From contig CAYRVH010000009.1 in NCBI GenBank assembly GCA_964427855.1, forward strand, positions 5,947-69,946: DNA of 64,000 bases. The letters are read 5' to 3'. The stretch is from JAUPKT01 sp964427855. GTDB lineage: Bacteria > Desulfobacterota > Desulfomonilia > Desulfomonilales > Desulfomonilaceae. Position numbers and translations under genes: made by a program. The notes under the pieces were generated by a model. That model was not told the origin of the DNA, did no database searches, and worked only from the letters and a program-made list of their open reading frames with translations. This document shows positions 7,841 to 16,824 of the stretch, piece by piece. The stretch's first letter is position 1; the number at the start of each line of letters is the position of its first letter.

Positions 7841-9343
7841 ATGACGCGTGAAAACGTTCGCCGAAGAATCATATTGGGCAGCGGAACTGCCGCGGGTATT
7901 GTCATCTTCTTAGCCATATTGATTGCGGCACAGTACATCATTCTGCAGAACCCTAAGCGATGGGACCTCACACACGCAAAACGATTCACGCTGTCTTCTC
8001 AGAGTAAAAATGTTCTCGAGAGTTTTCGCAAAACCCAAACGCCCATAGACGTGCTGGCCTTTTATGAGAGCAAGGATCAGGGGGATAGAGAGGAAGTGCG
8101 GGATCTGTTGGATCAGTATAGAGACGTGTACTCGCAGTTCCATTACGCATTTGTGGATCCGGATAAGGAGCGTTCCGTCGCGATGGCAAACAAAATCGAC
8201 GCCTACCCTACCACGATCTTGAAGGCTGGCCAAAGAGAGGAACGCATTAGCACAGTAGATGAGGAGACAGTGACAAATGCACTTGTGAAGCTGCTCAGGA
8301 CGGAAACAAAAAAAGTGTACATGCTCAAGGGCCATGGGGAGCTCTCGCCAGAGGCGACGAACGAAACCGGCTTCAGCGTCGCTAAATCGCAGATTGAGAA
8401 ACAAAACTACAAAGTGGAAGAACTCGTGCTTCTGCAAACCCCAGAGGTGCCGACTGACTCCGCAGTCCTCGTAATAGCCGGCCCGAAGACCGATCCTATG
8501 GACAGCGAAATCGAGGCCATAAGGGGCTATCTCAATCGTGGGGGGAGCCTGCTTGTCCTGCTGAATCCGTTCAAGACGCCGAAACTTGCGGCTTTTCTCA
8601 AGGATTATGGGTTCTTGACCGCAGACGACATCGTCGTGGATAGAATGAGTCGAGCCATGGGCGGGGACTATCTCATGCCTGTCATCGTGTCGTACGTAAA
8701 GTTTCCTATCACGAAAAACTTCAACGTGGCTTCATTTTTTCCTGAGGCCCGATCTGTACGAGCGGATACCAATGTAAAGCAAGGTATAGAGGTCCAAGAC
8801 CTGGCGCTTACCAGTCCTGTATCCTGGACGATCAATGAGGAACAGCTCAAATCAGGCAACGCAAATTTTGACGAAAAGACCGGTATGAAAGGCCCTGTAG
8901 CCGTGATGGCGGTATCCCAAGTATCCACCAAGGAGGGTACGAGTCAGCCCGACGAGAAGGCAGATCAGGCTCCTGATAAGGAAGGCGCGTCGGGACAGGG
9001 CGGCGAAGAGGCAACGCAGAAAAAGGACGCAGCCGGAGAGTCGCACGAGTCAAAACCGAAAAAGGCGAGGATTGTGGTCATGGGAAGTTCGCTTATGGCG
9101 GCCAATAAGTACTACAAACTTCAAGGCAATGGGGACCTTTTCATGAACACGCTCTCCTGGCTCGCGGAGGACGAAAATCTTATTTCTATTCGGCCAAAGT
9201 CGCTCAAGGCTCAGCCGTTTGTGCTGACCGCCCGGCAAGCAAGCGTGTTTTTCGTCATTCCAGTCGTGCTCCTGCCTTTGATCTGGGTGGGAGCCGGGAT
9301 CGTCGTCTATGTGTATCGCAGACGCCCAGCAAAAGCAGCTTGA
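7841..9343 (+). CDS. GldG-family ABC transporter auxiliary protein
   Basis: 500 residues: an N-terminal membrane segment (about residues 12-35), a large extracytoplasmic domain with the GldG-like pattern (FTLSSQSKNVLESF; KVYMLKGHGELSPE; IRGYLNRGGSLLVLLNPF), and a C-terminal membrane segment just before the basic tail YRRRPAKAA. A charged low-complexity insertion rich in Lys, Glu, Asp and Gly (about residues 365-405) precedes the final VVMGSSLMAAN motif. It is predicted to sit in the inner membrane and work with the preceding ABC proteins. The biochemical role of the family is unknown. Confidence 0.9.
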   Translation: MTRENVRRRIILGSGTAAGIVIFLAILIAAQYIILQNPKRWDLTHAKRFTLSSQSKNVLESFRKTQTPIDVLAFYESKDQGDREEVRDLLDQYRDVYSQFHYAFVDPDKERSVAMANKIDAYPTTILKAGQREERISTVDEETVTNALVKLLRTETKKVYMLKGHGELSPEATNETGFSVAKSQIEKQNYKVEELVLLQTPEVPTDSAVLVIAGPKTDPMDSEIEAIRGYLNRGGSLLVLLNPFKTPKLAAFLKDYGFLTADDIVVDRMSRAMGGDYLMPVIVSYVKFPITKNFNVASFFPEARSVRADTNVKQGIEVQDLALTSPVSWTINEEQLKSGNANFDEKTGMKGPVAVMAVSQVSTKEGTSQPDEKADQAPDKEGASGQGGEEATQKKDAAGESHESKPKKARIVVMGSSLMAANKYYKLQGNGDLFMNTLSWLAEDENLISIRPKSLKAQPFVLTARQASVFFVIPVVLLPLIWVGAGIVVYVYRRRPAKAA

Positions 9344-9412
9344 TCACATGCGTCAATCAGGTACGGCTTCACTCTCTACATGTGTGTACGTTTAGCAACG
9401 GAGGTCTTTTGA

Positions 9413-10936
9413 ATGAGTTGGCGAAAAACGGTAGTCTACCTCATCATACTTTGCGCCCTCGGATCATGGCTTTACTTTTATGAAATCAAACACAAAGGCC
9501 AAAAAAAGGCTGAAGAAGAAAAAGCGTCTCGACTGATCTGTATCGACAACGAAAGCGTCGATGATGTCAAAATAAGGAAAGATGACGGGACAGTAATCCA
9601 TTTCAAGAAGATTGAAGGGAAATGGATGCTCATGGAGCCCGTGAAGACCGCTGCAGATAGGTCTGCGGTGCAAGGAGTGGTCTCGACCATCACGTCCCTC
9701 AAACCCGAGAGGATACTAAAAGAAAAAGACGTGAACTGGGAGGAATACGGACTTCAGAAGCCCTCTTTCGAGGCGACTGTTGGGGCGAAAGACGTCCAAA
9801 ATCAGATCTTTTTGGGAGACAAAAACCCCTCTAAGTCGTCTTATTACATGAAGAAAGATGACGATCCAAGGTTGTTTCTCGTGGCTGACACCGTAAAAAA
9901 CGCCTTGAATAAAAGCGTCTTCGACTTGCGCGACAAAGATGTGCTGGCCATCTCGCCAGCAGATGTGGATCGCGTGGCAATCCGGACTAATGACAACGAG
10001 GTGGAAATCAAGCGGGAGGCCCCAGAGAAATGGGTCTTGACCAAGCCCGCATCAATGAAACTCAAGGCCAATCTTATGAACCGGGACTTAAACACACTTG
10101 CCAACCTCAGGGCGAAGGATATCATTGACAGCCCAAATCTGTCAGACGAGAAGTTCGGTCTGGCTGCACCTAAAATCGCGATCACCCTTTCAGGACCGAA
10201 GCTTGAGCAGGTCCTTTACGTGGGCTCTCCGGTGAAAAGCGAAGCTGCGCAGCATCCCTTTGATTCAGACGTGTACGCATCGGTGAAGGGCAAAGACGCC
10301 GTCTATGTGGTCGATTTGAAAAGCCTCAAAGCCCTTGTCCAGTCAGATCTGAATGTGCTGAGGGACAAGTCTCTCATGTCTTTTACCCCCAACGACGTGG
10401 AAAAATTTGAGATGGAACTCGACGGGAAAAAATGGGTTGCGGTTCGCACGGAAAACAATCAGTGGAGTCTAGAGGAGCCCAAGGGGATCACCTCATTGGA
10501 TTCATGGAATATTACGTCCATTCTTTGGGAGCTCAGGGACCTGGAATGGAAATCCATGAGCAAATCCGACGCCGTCCCGGCCGAGATTGCCCAACCTAAG
10601 TTGGTGGCGTCGCTTGCCCTCAAAGGGCAAAAAGAGCCAGTCGTGCTTAAAGTAGGATGGACCTCCCAACCTTCACAATCAGAGGCCCAATTAGATACGC
10701 CCACAGAGGACAGCGCCAGAAAACCGGAGACTACCGCTGCGCCGACGGACTCGAAGACCATTCCGTCGTCGGTTACTCGAGATCAAGGCGCTAAGGAGGC
10801 GTCCGAAGAGAAGATGCCAGATACAGTCTCGGCCATGGTGACACCCAGCGACGAGCAGGATACGTTGTATCAAGTTTCCGGAACGTTTGTCACTCGGGTG
10901 CGAAAAGACCTCGAGAGGATGCTGGAAAAGAAATAA
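9413..10936 (+). CDS. DUF4340 domain protein of the GldG-type exporter operon
   Basis: 507 residues. An N-terminal membrane anchor (VVYLIILCALGSWLYFYE) is followed by repeated beta-rich modules containing IHFKKIEGKWMLMEPV, VEIKREAPEKWVLTKPA and a related third copy (WVAVRTENNQWSLEEP). These are the DUF4340 repeats. A Ser/Thr/Glu-rich stretch near the C-terminus (about residues 420-475) looks disordered. The gene lies 69 bp after the GldG-like gene with a clear AACGGAGG ribosome site, and is the usual fourth member of this cluster. It probably faces the periplasm as an accessory subunit. Confidence 0.9.
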   Translation: MSWRKTVVYLIILCALGSWLYFYEIKHKGQKKAEEEKASRLICIDNESVDDVKIRKDDGTVIHFKKIEGKWMLMEPVKTAADRSAVQGVVSTITSLKPERILKEKDVNWEEYGLQKPSFEATVGAKDVQNQIFLGDKNPSKSSYYMKKDDDPRLFLVADTVKNALNKSVFDLRDKDVLAISPADVDRVAIRTNDNEVEIKREAPEKWVLTKPASMKLKANLMNRDLNTLANLRAKDIIDSPNLSDEKFGLAAPKIAITLSGPKLEQVLYVGSPVKSEAAQHPFDSDVYASVKGKDAVYVVDLKSLKALVQSDLNVLRDKSLMSFTPNDVEKFEMELDGKKWVAVRTENNQWSLEEPKGITSLDSWNITSILWELRDLEWKSMSKSDAVPAEIAQPKLVASLALKGQKEPVVLKVGWTSQPSQSEAQLDTPTEDSARKPETTAAPTDSKTIPSSVTRDQGAKEASEEKMPDTVSAMVTPSDEQDTLYQVSGTFVTRVRKDLERMLEKK

Positions 10937-11033
10937 CAGGCGCATTTGAGAGCGAAGCGCCAGCGCACGCTTCATGCAAGAGAATTGACCTAGAGACATC
11001 GATGAGGAGAGGCTCATACCCATTCTCGATATT

Positions 11034-12332
11034 TCAGGCGGCGTGATGTTCGCATTGAGGTTTGGAATGAACACCTATTCGGAAGAGTATGGCTGAGACG
11101 ACAAGAAGGATCGCCAGTAACGCAAAGGGGATGCGATAGTCAGAGCTGGAACCAAAGATACCGATTAACAAGCCTGCCAGGAGGGGGCCGGACGCATGGC
11201 CAACGTCAAAGATAGTCCCGAAAGTTCCCATGGCCGATCCCAATTGATCCTCATTGCAGAAATCGGCTACAAGTGCGGCGGCTGAAGATGTCACCACCGC
11301 CTCTCCCAAGCCAAAGATTGCTGCCAATAAGAGCAAAGCGCTGAAGGCGCTGCACCAGGGGATCAGAGCAAAGGGGATCGCACACACAAACATCCCCCAA
11401 AAAAGCAGACTTCGGCGTCCGCGTTGATCGGATATTCTCCCCATGAGCGGTTTAGTTAATAAGGTCGCGGCCATCTGGATTCCCCAGAGGAGTCCGGCTT
11501 GGAAGGCGCTGAATCCGCACACCGTCACCGAATAAATCGGGAGAAAAGCCTCCAAGGCTCCTACTGACAAATTCTGGACGCCCTCCATATTGCTCGTCAG
11601 GAGGACGCGGCGGTCCAGGAGGATCTCCTTTACGCCGGTGGTGAATTTTGCAAGAACGGCAGTCATTATGTGCTCATGTTCATACGGAGGCTGATCACAT
11701 CGCCCCCGCATGACTCGCAATCCCAGGATAAAGGCGCCGATGCCCATTGCGGCTACCACTCCATAAATAATATGGAAATCTCGAATAGAAGGTTCCTGAC
11801 TTCCTGACAGCCAAGTCAATAGGAACCCCCCAAGGGGGGCGCCGATCAGGTTTCCCAACACCGTAACGGACGAAAACCAAGACAGCATCTCCCCTCGTTT
11901 GTTGCCTGCATCGCTCACTACCACTGCCATGACCACAGGCCCATAAACAGCGGTTGCAAATCCATGAAAAAATCTTACCAGCACCAATGCCTCGTAAGAA
12001 GTCACAAATAGGTACGACAAAGGCACAAACGCAAATACTGCCAGCCCCAGGGAGAGCATCCGGGTTCTCCCGATGACATCAGATAACACGCCGGCAGGCA
12101 TCTTGAAAAAGATACCGGTCACAGTGGATATAGACACTGCAAGACCGACCGCTTCAGGCCCTGCCCCCAGAAACGCCGCGAACAGCGCCAGTACTGGGGT
12201 TCTGGCCAAACTATAGGACGCTCTCGCCAAGAATCCCACCGCGCAGAGGCCTCTAAAAGTCGAGAGAAAATTCTGAACCGAAGATGACCCATTCTGCGGA
12301 GACGCAAAAGCCTTTGAATTGGTCTCAGTCAT
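11034..12332 (-). CDS. Major facilitator superfamily transporter
   Basis: 432 residues, about 12 membrane segments. The loop 2-3 motif GVLSDVIGRTRML and the equivalent in the second half, MGRISDQRGRRSLLFWG, are classic MFS signatures. It converges with the DUF4340 gene. Upstream in the same direction lie possible small ORFs and the HPP/CBS genes, so it may be the last gene of that transcription unit. The substrate cannot be predicted; drug or metabolite efflux is the default guess. Confidence 0.9.
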   Translation of the reverse strand: MTETNSKAFASPQNGSSSVQNFLSTFRGLCAVGFLARASYSLARTPVLALFAAFLGAGPEAVGLAVSISTVTGIFFKMPAGVLSDVIGRTRMLSLGLAVFAFVPLSYLFVTSYEALVLVRFFHGFATAVYGPVVMAVVVSDAGNKRGEMLSWFSSVTVLGNLIGAPLGGFLLTWLSGSQEPSIRDFHIIYGVVAAMGIGAFILGLRVMRGRCDQPPYEHEHIMTAVLAKFTTGVKEILLDRRVLLTSNMEGVQNLSVGALEAFLPIYSVTVCGFSAFQAGLLWGIQMAATLLTKPLMGRISDQRGRRSLLFWGMFVCAIPFALIPWCSAFSALLLLAAIFGLGEAVVTSSAAALVADFCNEDQLGSAMGTFGTIFDVGHASGPLLAGLLIGIFGSSSDYRIPFALLAILLVVSAILFRIGVHSKPQCEHHAA

Positions 12333-12338
12333 GCGTTT

Positions 12339-12467
12339 TTAACTTCCTACCGGAACCGGTTGCAAGGACCGGCGCAGGCGAATTGACAGATATGAGTGTA
12401 ACCTATTGATCTCGCCAAGTTCACGTTGCAACATGCGGTCCTGCATCTTATCGTCAATGGTTCTCAT
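12339..12467 (-). CDS. Possible small protein, 42 residues
   Basis: Short open frame starting MRTIDDKMQDRMLQREL and predicted mostly helical, ending 6 bp before the MFS start codon. A possible upstream frame (starting MNNSIDF, 21 residues) overlaps its start by ATGA. The tight spacing within a minus-strand gene string is the main argument. The ribosome site is weak and no family was recognised. It may instead be the 3' part of the gene interrupted by the nearby N run. Confidence 0.35.
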   Translation of the reverse strand: MRTIDDKMQDRMLQRELGEINRLHSYLSIRLRRSLQPVPVGS

Positions 12468-12479
12468 CTGTCTCGGTTC

Positions 12480-12621
12480 TCAAATATATAGGTTGGCGCG
12501 TCTTTCGAGAAGTCGATCGAATTGTTCATGCACTCCCTCGCCACTCCCTCCTTCCTCCAACTTCTCAAATTTATCGAGCGAGTCATCCTGCTGTTGAGGC
12601 GATAGCAGCAAGTCAGGGATT
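12480..12621 (-). CDS. C-terminal fragment of a small hypothetical protein cut by an assembly gap
   Basis: The frame entering from the 10-N gap encodes about 46 residues ending GEGVHEQFDRLLERRANLYI, acidic and helical in look. The start is lost in the gap, or the frame is joined incorrectly to the HPP gene. It overlaps another short frame in the same direction. No family recognised; reported because the residue usage looks protein-like. Confidence 0.3.
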
Positions 12622-12631
12622 NNNNNNNNNN
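12622..12631. other. Assembly gap (10 N)
   Basis: N run just beyond the 3' end of the HPP gene. The true size is unknown, so the relation between the HPP gene and the small frames below it is uncertain. Confidence 0.99.
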
Positions 12632-12655
12632 AAGAGCGTGGGATTTCCTTCCGTT

Positions 12656-13198
12656 TCAAAACCAATATTCCGGATAACGCCTCGTGCGGGAGAGATTATT
12701 AAAAAGCAAGGCGACGAGGAGCAGCACGACCGCCGCGGCTCCGACGGGGAGAATAGCGAACGAGAAGCCAAGGGAGTTGATCTTTTCACCCCCAATGACT
12801 GCAATGAGGGCAGTAGCTCCACCCGGCGGATGAAGTGTCTTGGTTGCGTGCATCGCGGCTATGGCTGTGGAAACTGCGAGCGGCGCAGCCAACCAGACCT
12901 CTCCTTGGCATATTCTGAACGCCGCGACCCCGATTATAGCCGATAGAACATGCCCAAGCACGTTTCGAGGCTGGGCCATTGGACTCTTCGTGGCTCCATA
13001 AAGGAGCACCGCTGAAGCTCCAAAGGGGCCGATGATGAGTACCATATCAGCGCCCCGATTTACCTCGAGATCAATAAGGGCAATAAGTCCTATGCCGAGA
13101 AAAGAACCGAGCCAAGAAAGGAAAATTTCCCATCCAGACACCCGAGGAGGGCTTTTGGTGGCGCCTCTCATTTTGGAAAAGTAATCCATGTCAATCAC
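12656..13198 (-). CDS. HPP family membrane protein
   Basis: 180 residues, four membrane segments, with the family hallmark HPPGGATALIAVIGG (about residues 119-133) and a typical C-terminal RRYPEYWF. The GTG start overlaps the stop of the upstream CBS gene (GTGA) and is preceded by AGGGG. HPP domains are often fused to C-terminal CBS pairs; here the CBS part is a separate, translationally coupled gene. Some plant and cyanobacterial HPP proteins are linked to nitrite transport; the function in this organism is not known. Confidence 0.92.
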   Translation of the reverse strand: MIDMDYFSKMRGATKSPPRVSGWEIFLSWLGSFLGIGLIALIDLEVNRGADMVLIIGPFGASAVLLYGATKSPMAQPRNVLGHVLSAIIGVAAFRICQGEVWLAAPLAVSTAIAAMHATKTLHPPGGATALIAVIGGEKINSLGFSFAILPVGAAAVVLLLVALLFNNLSRTRRYPEYWF

Positions 13199-13797
13199 CC
13201 AATACCCCTCGCTTGGACAATGTCCGCGCGTGACACGATTCCCAAAAGTCGTCCATTCTCGTCAACGATGGGAATTCGATTGATACCGCGCACAGCCATG
13301 ATATGCGCCGCCTCCATGACCGGAGTTTCCGGCGGCGCAGTGACGGGCGGACTTGTCATGAGCTCTTCGGCGCGCCGATTTCGCGCTTCAACGGCCAGGC
13401 ATCCAATCCCTTTCAAACAATCAGAAATGATCTGCATAAATGTCCCTGACTTGTCCCCGCCAAGCGCTGCTAAAAAATCTCGATTCGAGATAACGCCCAC
13501 GACCTTATCATCTTCATCCACGACGGGCAGCCCGGAAATCTTTCTTCGGGCCATCAGGTCTGCCACCTCCCCGATGAGAGTATCGGGAGCAGCACGCGCC
13601 ACGTCTTTTGTCATGATTGTTGAGACTGGAATTGCGCGAGTAAGTCTTCTCACCGCATGATTAAACGCCTTTAAGTACACTTCCTTAAAATCGCCAGGAG
13701 TAATGTCCAGGTAGCCGGGGATTTCCTTCATAGCCTCGTAAATATCCCTGTCGGATATATCGACGGGCAGGCACGCGTTATCATGCTTAGCGTTCAT
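13195..13797 (-). CDS. Tandem CBS-domain protein
   Basis: 200 residues. After a ~55-residue N-terminal region come two CBS domains: VSTIMTKDVARAAPDTLIGE...ISGLPVVDEDDKVVGVISNRD and AEELMTSPPVTAPPETPV...INRIPIVDENGRLLGIVSRAD. CBS pairs bind adenine nucleotides and gate partner proteins. The gene overlaps the HPP gene downstream and starts on the ATGA of the preceding frame, so it most likely regulates the HPP membrane protein. It is equivalent to the CBS half of the fused HPP-CBS proteins found elsewhere. Confidence 0.92.
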   Translation of the reverse strand: MNAKHDNACLPVDISDRDIYEAMKEIPGYLDITPGDFKEVYLKAFNHAVRRLTRAIPVSTIMTKDVARAAPDTLIGEVADLMARRKISGLPVVDEDDKVVGVISNRDFLAALGGDKSGTFMQIISDCLKGIGCLAVEARNRRAEELMTSPPVTAPPETPVMEAAHIMAVRGINRIPIVDENGRLLGIVSRADIVQARGIG

Positions 13798-14210
13798 TTA
13801 AGTCTCCAAGGCTTAGGGTCTACACGATAAGAAACCTCTGTGATGACGGTGGATTTTTCGGCGTTCATGACGGCCTCGTTGCTACTCCTGGTGGACTCCA
13901 TGGGGTCGCTGCCGTCGTCGGGCCAGCTTTTTGAGAAGCTCCCTTCCAAGCTGCACGCATGAGGTAAGTGTTTTGCACTGACGATTCGGTCGAGGACTCT
14001 GTGAGGGCCCTCGCCAGCCAATTCCAAGAGGAACATGGGGGTCGCTAATAGATAAGACGTCTGAACCCATGCCAGCATTATGGCGTCGATGTGGAACTCG
14101 TTCTGAATTTGGGCCAGTGCTACATTGACTGATGACGCCGTAAACGGAGTGACAAGACCGCTAAGAGTCGCCACAAGCAACACGGATCTCTTGGTTTTTT
14201 CATCTATCAA
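13794..14210 (-). pseudogene. Truncated MFS (DHA2/EmrB-like) transporter remnant
   Basis: The first ~60 residues are a convincing N-terminus of a DHA2-type exporter (VLLVATLSGLVTPFTASSVNVALAQIQ, then LAWVQTSYLLATPMFLL). After that the sequence switches to a hydrophilic stretch unlike any transporter and ends after 138 residues, instead of the usual 450-500. The simplest reading is an internal deletion fusing the 5' end to unrelated or out-of-frame sequence. The frame still ends in ATGA on the CBS gene start, so it may serve as a translational leader. Confidence 0.6.
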
Positions 14211-14945
14211 GCTAAAGCCCCATGTCTAAGTATCGTGGTGATACAGAGACATATACGAGTCGGTCGTCCCAATATCGCGTCAGCATGCCACCATCGAAGG
14301 GCTGTTGCAATATGGTGTAGGTCATGCCTTAGTAAAAGGATCATCATATGGAGACGGAAATTGGGAATAGCATGCCGGCGATCCATTCATCGCTACCATT
14401 ACGCCTGGCTACCAGAGATCGAGGCTTATTTCTGCCTCGTCGGGCAGGCCCCTTTGCGGCGCCTATGTTTCTTGGATAACGTCTTCCGATGAAATGACCT
14501 CGACGGCCATCCTATGTTATCCACGGATGACTACGAGATTCGCTGCAAAACCTTTCTTACATGGGGCCAAAATGCGTAGTAGGGGCGCGGGAATTGCGCC
14601 CCTACAATGGACGATGCGCCCGGAGCGGAGAGCGCATCGGGGGGAATAATTTGGAAAAGAGGAAATGTATCTCGGAAGGAGATTCTCTGTATGGTTGGAA
14701 GCAATTTTTGCGCCAATGTCATTCGCGGTGAAGACAAGCCCTTTTGCCTTGTCAAAGCCTGCACTTCCCGTCACACCACGAAAGAGATGAGCAAGAGAAT
14801 TGATACAAGGGTGTCAGGTCTTTTTACAAAGTGTTAACGCACATCGTTGACAACAGAATGTTGTGCAGTTTTCTGTTCTTTTCCACAAAACCGTTGTGTC
14901 ATAATGCTGCAGGCCCGGAAAGGCTCGTCGCGAGAAAGATCATAC
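14211..14945. other. Intergenic region upstream of the polysaccharide locus
   Basis: About 730 bp without a convincing gene. It contains a perfect GC-rich hairpin (annotated separately). On the minus strand between 14590 and 14774 a frame reads GSAGFDKAKGLVFTANDIG and looks protein-like but has no usual start context; it may be a decayed gene fragment. No RNA gene seen. Confidence 0.4.
14579..14605. repeat. REP-like GC hairpin
   Basis: Perfect 10-bp inverted repeat GTAGGGGCGC / GCGCCCCTAC (14579-14588 and 14596-14605) around a 7-base loop. Elements with a GTAGGGGC...GCCCCTAC stem are dispersed in intergenic DNA of many bacteria. Not followed by a T tract, so not a simple terminator. Confidence 0.65.
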
Positions 14946-16562
14946 ATGAAGGCAATCCCTGAAATTCGGCCGTCCCTCGCATCGCAGATTGCCTCGGGGG
15001 CCATGTTCACCACGGTGGCCACGGCCTCTAAGCTGATCTCTGGCACCCTGCTTCAAATGATTCTTGTCCGCATGGTAACCGTTGACGAGTTTGGCTTGTA
15101 CAAGCTCGCCATGGAGCTTTCATCATTCGCGATTATGTTTGCCACCTTCTTCGTGGGCGGAAACGGAGCCGCTGCTGTCACGAGAATCACGGCCGTGCGG
15201 TTTGCCCGGCGCGATATCGCAGGAGTTCGCTCAGGCGTGGTCACCGGTTTGTGGTCTGTGGCGGCCCTGTCTGCATGTCTTTTTGTAGTGGGGTTTTTTA
15301 CTATACCGTATCTCCTGGAGCATGTATTTCAAATCCCCACAGATCAGATCCCCGCGGCCGTGCCTTTCTTTCGATGGTTCTTGATTTATATATTTCTCTC
15401 GAGCATTTCCACGGTAGCGGGAGCAGGTCTCCGCAGTTGCGAGTTCTTCAGGGCGTTTTCTGTCACGGAATCTTTGACAAACATTTTACGCCTTATGCTC
15501 GCGCCGCTCCTCGTTTATTTAGGTTGGGGACTCAACGGTATTGTATGGGGCATATCAGGGGCGCTATTGGTCGGGGCGGTCCCTGCGTTGTGGATCATAG
15601 AGGCTTTCACGCGCCGCCGCGGCCCAATAAACAGGGCCCCAGGCCCATATGTAAACGACTTGAAGGAACTTACCGTCTTTGGAGTCCCCGTTTTTATGAG
15701 CACGTTGTCGAGCACCGTGTACTACTCCGCGGATACTCTTCTCCTCGGGTATTATCTCCCCGTGAAATATGTTGCTGTATATGCGGCAGGCATTGTCCTG
15801 GTGCATTCTCTGTTAAACCTGTTCAGCGGTCTCGAATCGGCGTTGTTCCCAATTCTGTCGTCGTCTCTGGAGCAGAGAGAGAGAGGACAAGAGGGCTTGA
15901 TATTGGGAAAGGCGTACAGGCTGCTTATCGTGATTGCTGCGCCGGCCAGCGTGTATTCATTCGTGATGACCCCTTATATGGTCCGGTTTCTGTTTGGCCT
16001 GGACTATTTTGACGCAGTGACGCCATCCCGCATACTAACTGTGCTGGTCTTGGCTTGGGCCTTGATGCCTGCAAGCGTCATGTTTCTCAGCACCGGCAAA
16101 CCCGAAATCAACGCGCGGCTTGGAGTGATCTCTGCGCTCCTAAACATCGTCCTGGATATAGCGCTTATACCATTGCTCGGGATAATAGGCGCGGCCTTAT
16201 CCAATGCCTCTTCGCGGCTCTACGGAGAGGTGCAAGGGGTAAGGATTTGCAGCCGGCTCTTTGGGGCGCGGTTCCCATGGTATTATTGCGCCAAGGTATT
16301 TGGACTGAGTATCGTATGCTTTCTGCCTGTCCGCACGCTATTGTGGCCATTCGCAGCTGAAACGGCCGGGTTCGGGACTGCCTTTTTCATCTTGATCGCC
16401 GCTGCCTTAATGTATGGCCTAATCTTTGGACTCGCGCTTTTATGGTCGCCGCTCCTGACGGACCAAGACAAAAGGATAATCGGTGATCTCCTTGAGAAAA
16501 CGCCTTTGAAGTCGCTCAAGCGGGTGTTGTCACTGGGCAATAAAGACCGTGACGCCTCATGA
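14946..16562 (+). CDS. Polysaccharide flippase (Wzx/PST family, MOP superfamily)
   Basis: About 538 residues from the ATG at 14946 (MKAIPEIRPSLASQIASG); an in-frame ATG 42 bp upstream is possible. Twelve to fourteen hydrophobic segments with the N-terminal pattern FTTVATASKLISGTLLQMILVRMVTVDEFGLYKL, as in lipid-linked oligosaccharide exporters. It probably flips an undecaprenyl-linked repeat unit across the inner membrane. An O-antigen-ligase-like protein and a glycosyltransferase follow on the same strand, consistent with an O-antigen or exopolysaccharide locus. Confidence 0.87.
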   Translation: MKAIPEIRPSLASQIASGAMFTTVATASKLISGTLLQMILVRMVTVDEFGLYKLAMELSSFAIMFATFFVGGNGAAAVTRITAVRFARRDIAGVRSGVVTGLWSVAALSACLFVVGFFTIPYLLEHVFQIPTDQIPAAVPFFRWFLIYIFLSSISTVAGAGLRSCEFFRAFSVTESLTNILRLMLAPLLVYLGWGLNGIVWGISGALLVGAVPALWIIEAFTRRRGPINRAPGPYVNDLKELTVFGVPVFMSTLSSTVYYSADTLLLGYYLPVKYVAVYAAGIVLVHSLLNLFSGLESALFPILSSSLEQRERGQEGLILGKAYRLLIVIAAPASVYSFVMTPYMVRFLFGLDYFDAVTPSRILTVLVLAWALMPASVMFLSTGKPEINARLGVISALLNIVLDIALIPLLGIIGAALSNASSRLYGEVQGVRICSRLFGARFPWYYCAKVFGLSIVCFLPVRTLLWPFAAETAGFGTAFFILIAAALMYGLIFGLALLWSPLLTDQDKRIIGDLLEKTPLKSLKRVLSLGNKDRDAS

Positions 16563-16824
16563 GGAGATGAATCGATGTTGCACACACGCGAAGTCTGCAC
16601 AGAGAGATTGGAATGTGTAAAAGCATTCGAATTCCATGACCGCCGCGCGTGTGGTTTCATCGCCAAGGGCGTGAAGTTGGGGAAAGCGTCCCGAACAACA
16701 GATCGAGTCCTCCTTCGAAAGTCGGACGCATAGCAGCAAGATGGATGTGGTCGCGGGCCCTAGGTTCCTTGAAAATGTTCATGGCGCCGGGAAGCTTAGA
16801 CAGAACTAAGCGTCGAGATTGATT

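Noticed and set aside
15251..16012. 253-codon open frame on the plus strand
   Set aside because: It lies inside the flippase gene in another frame; the flippase frame has the family motifs.
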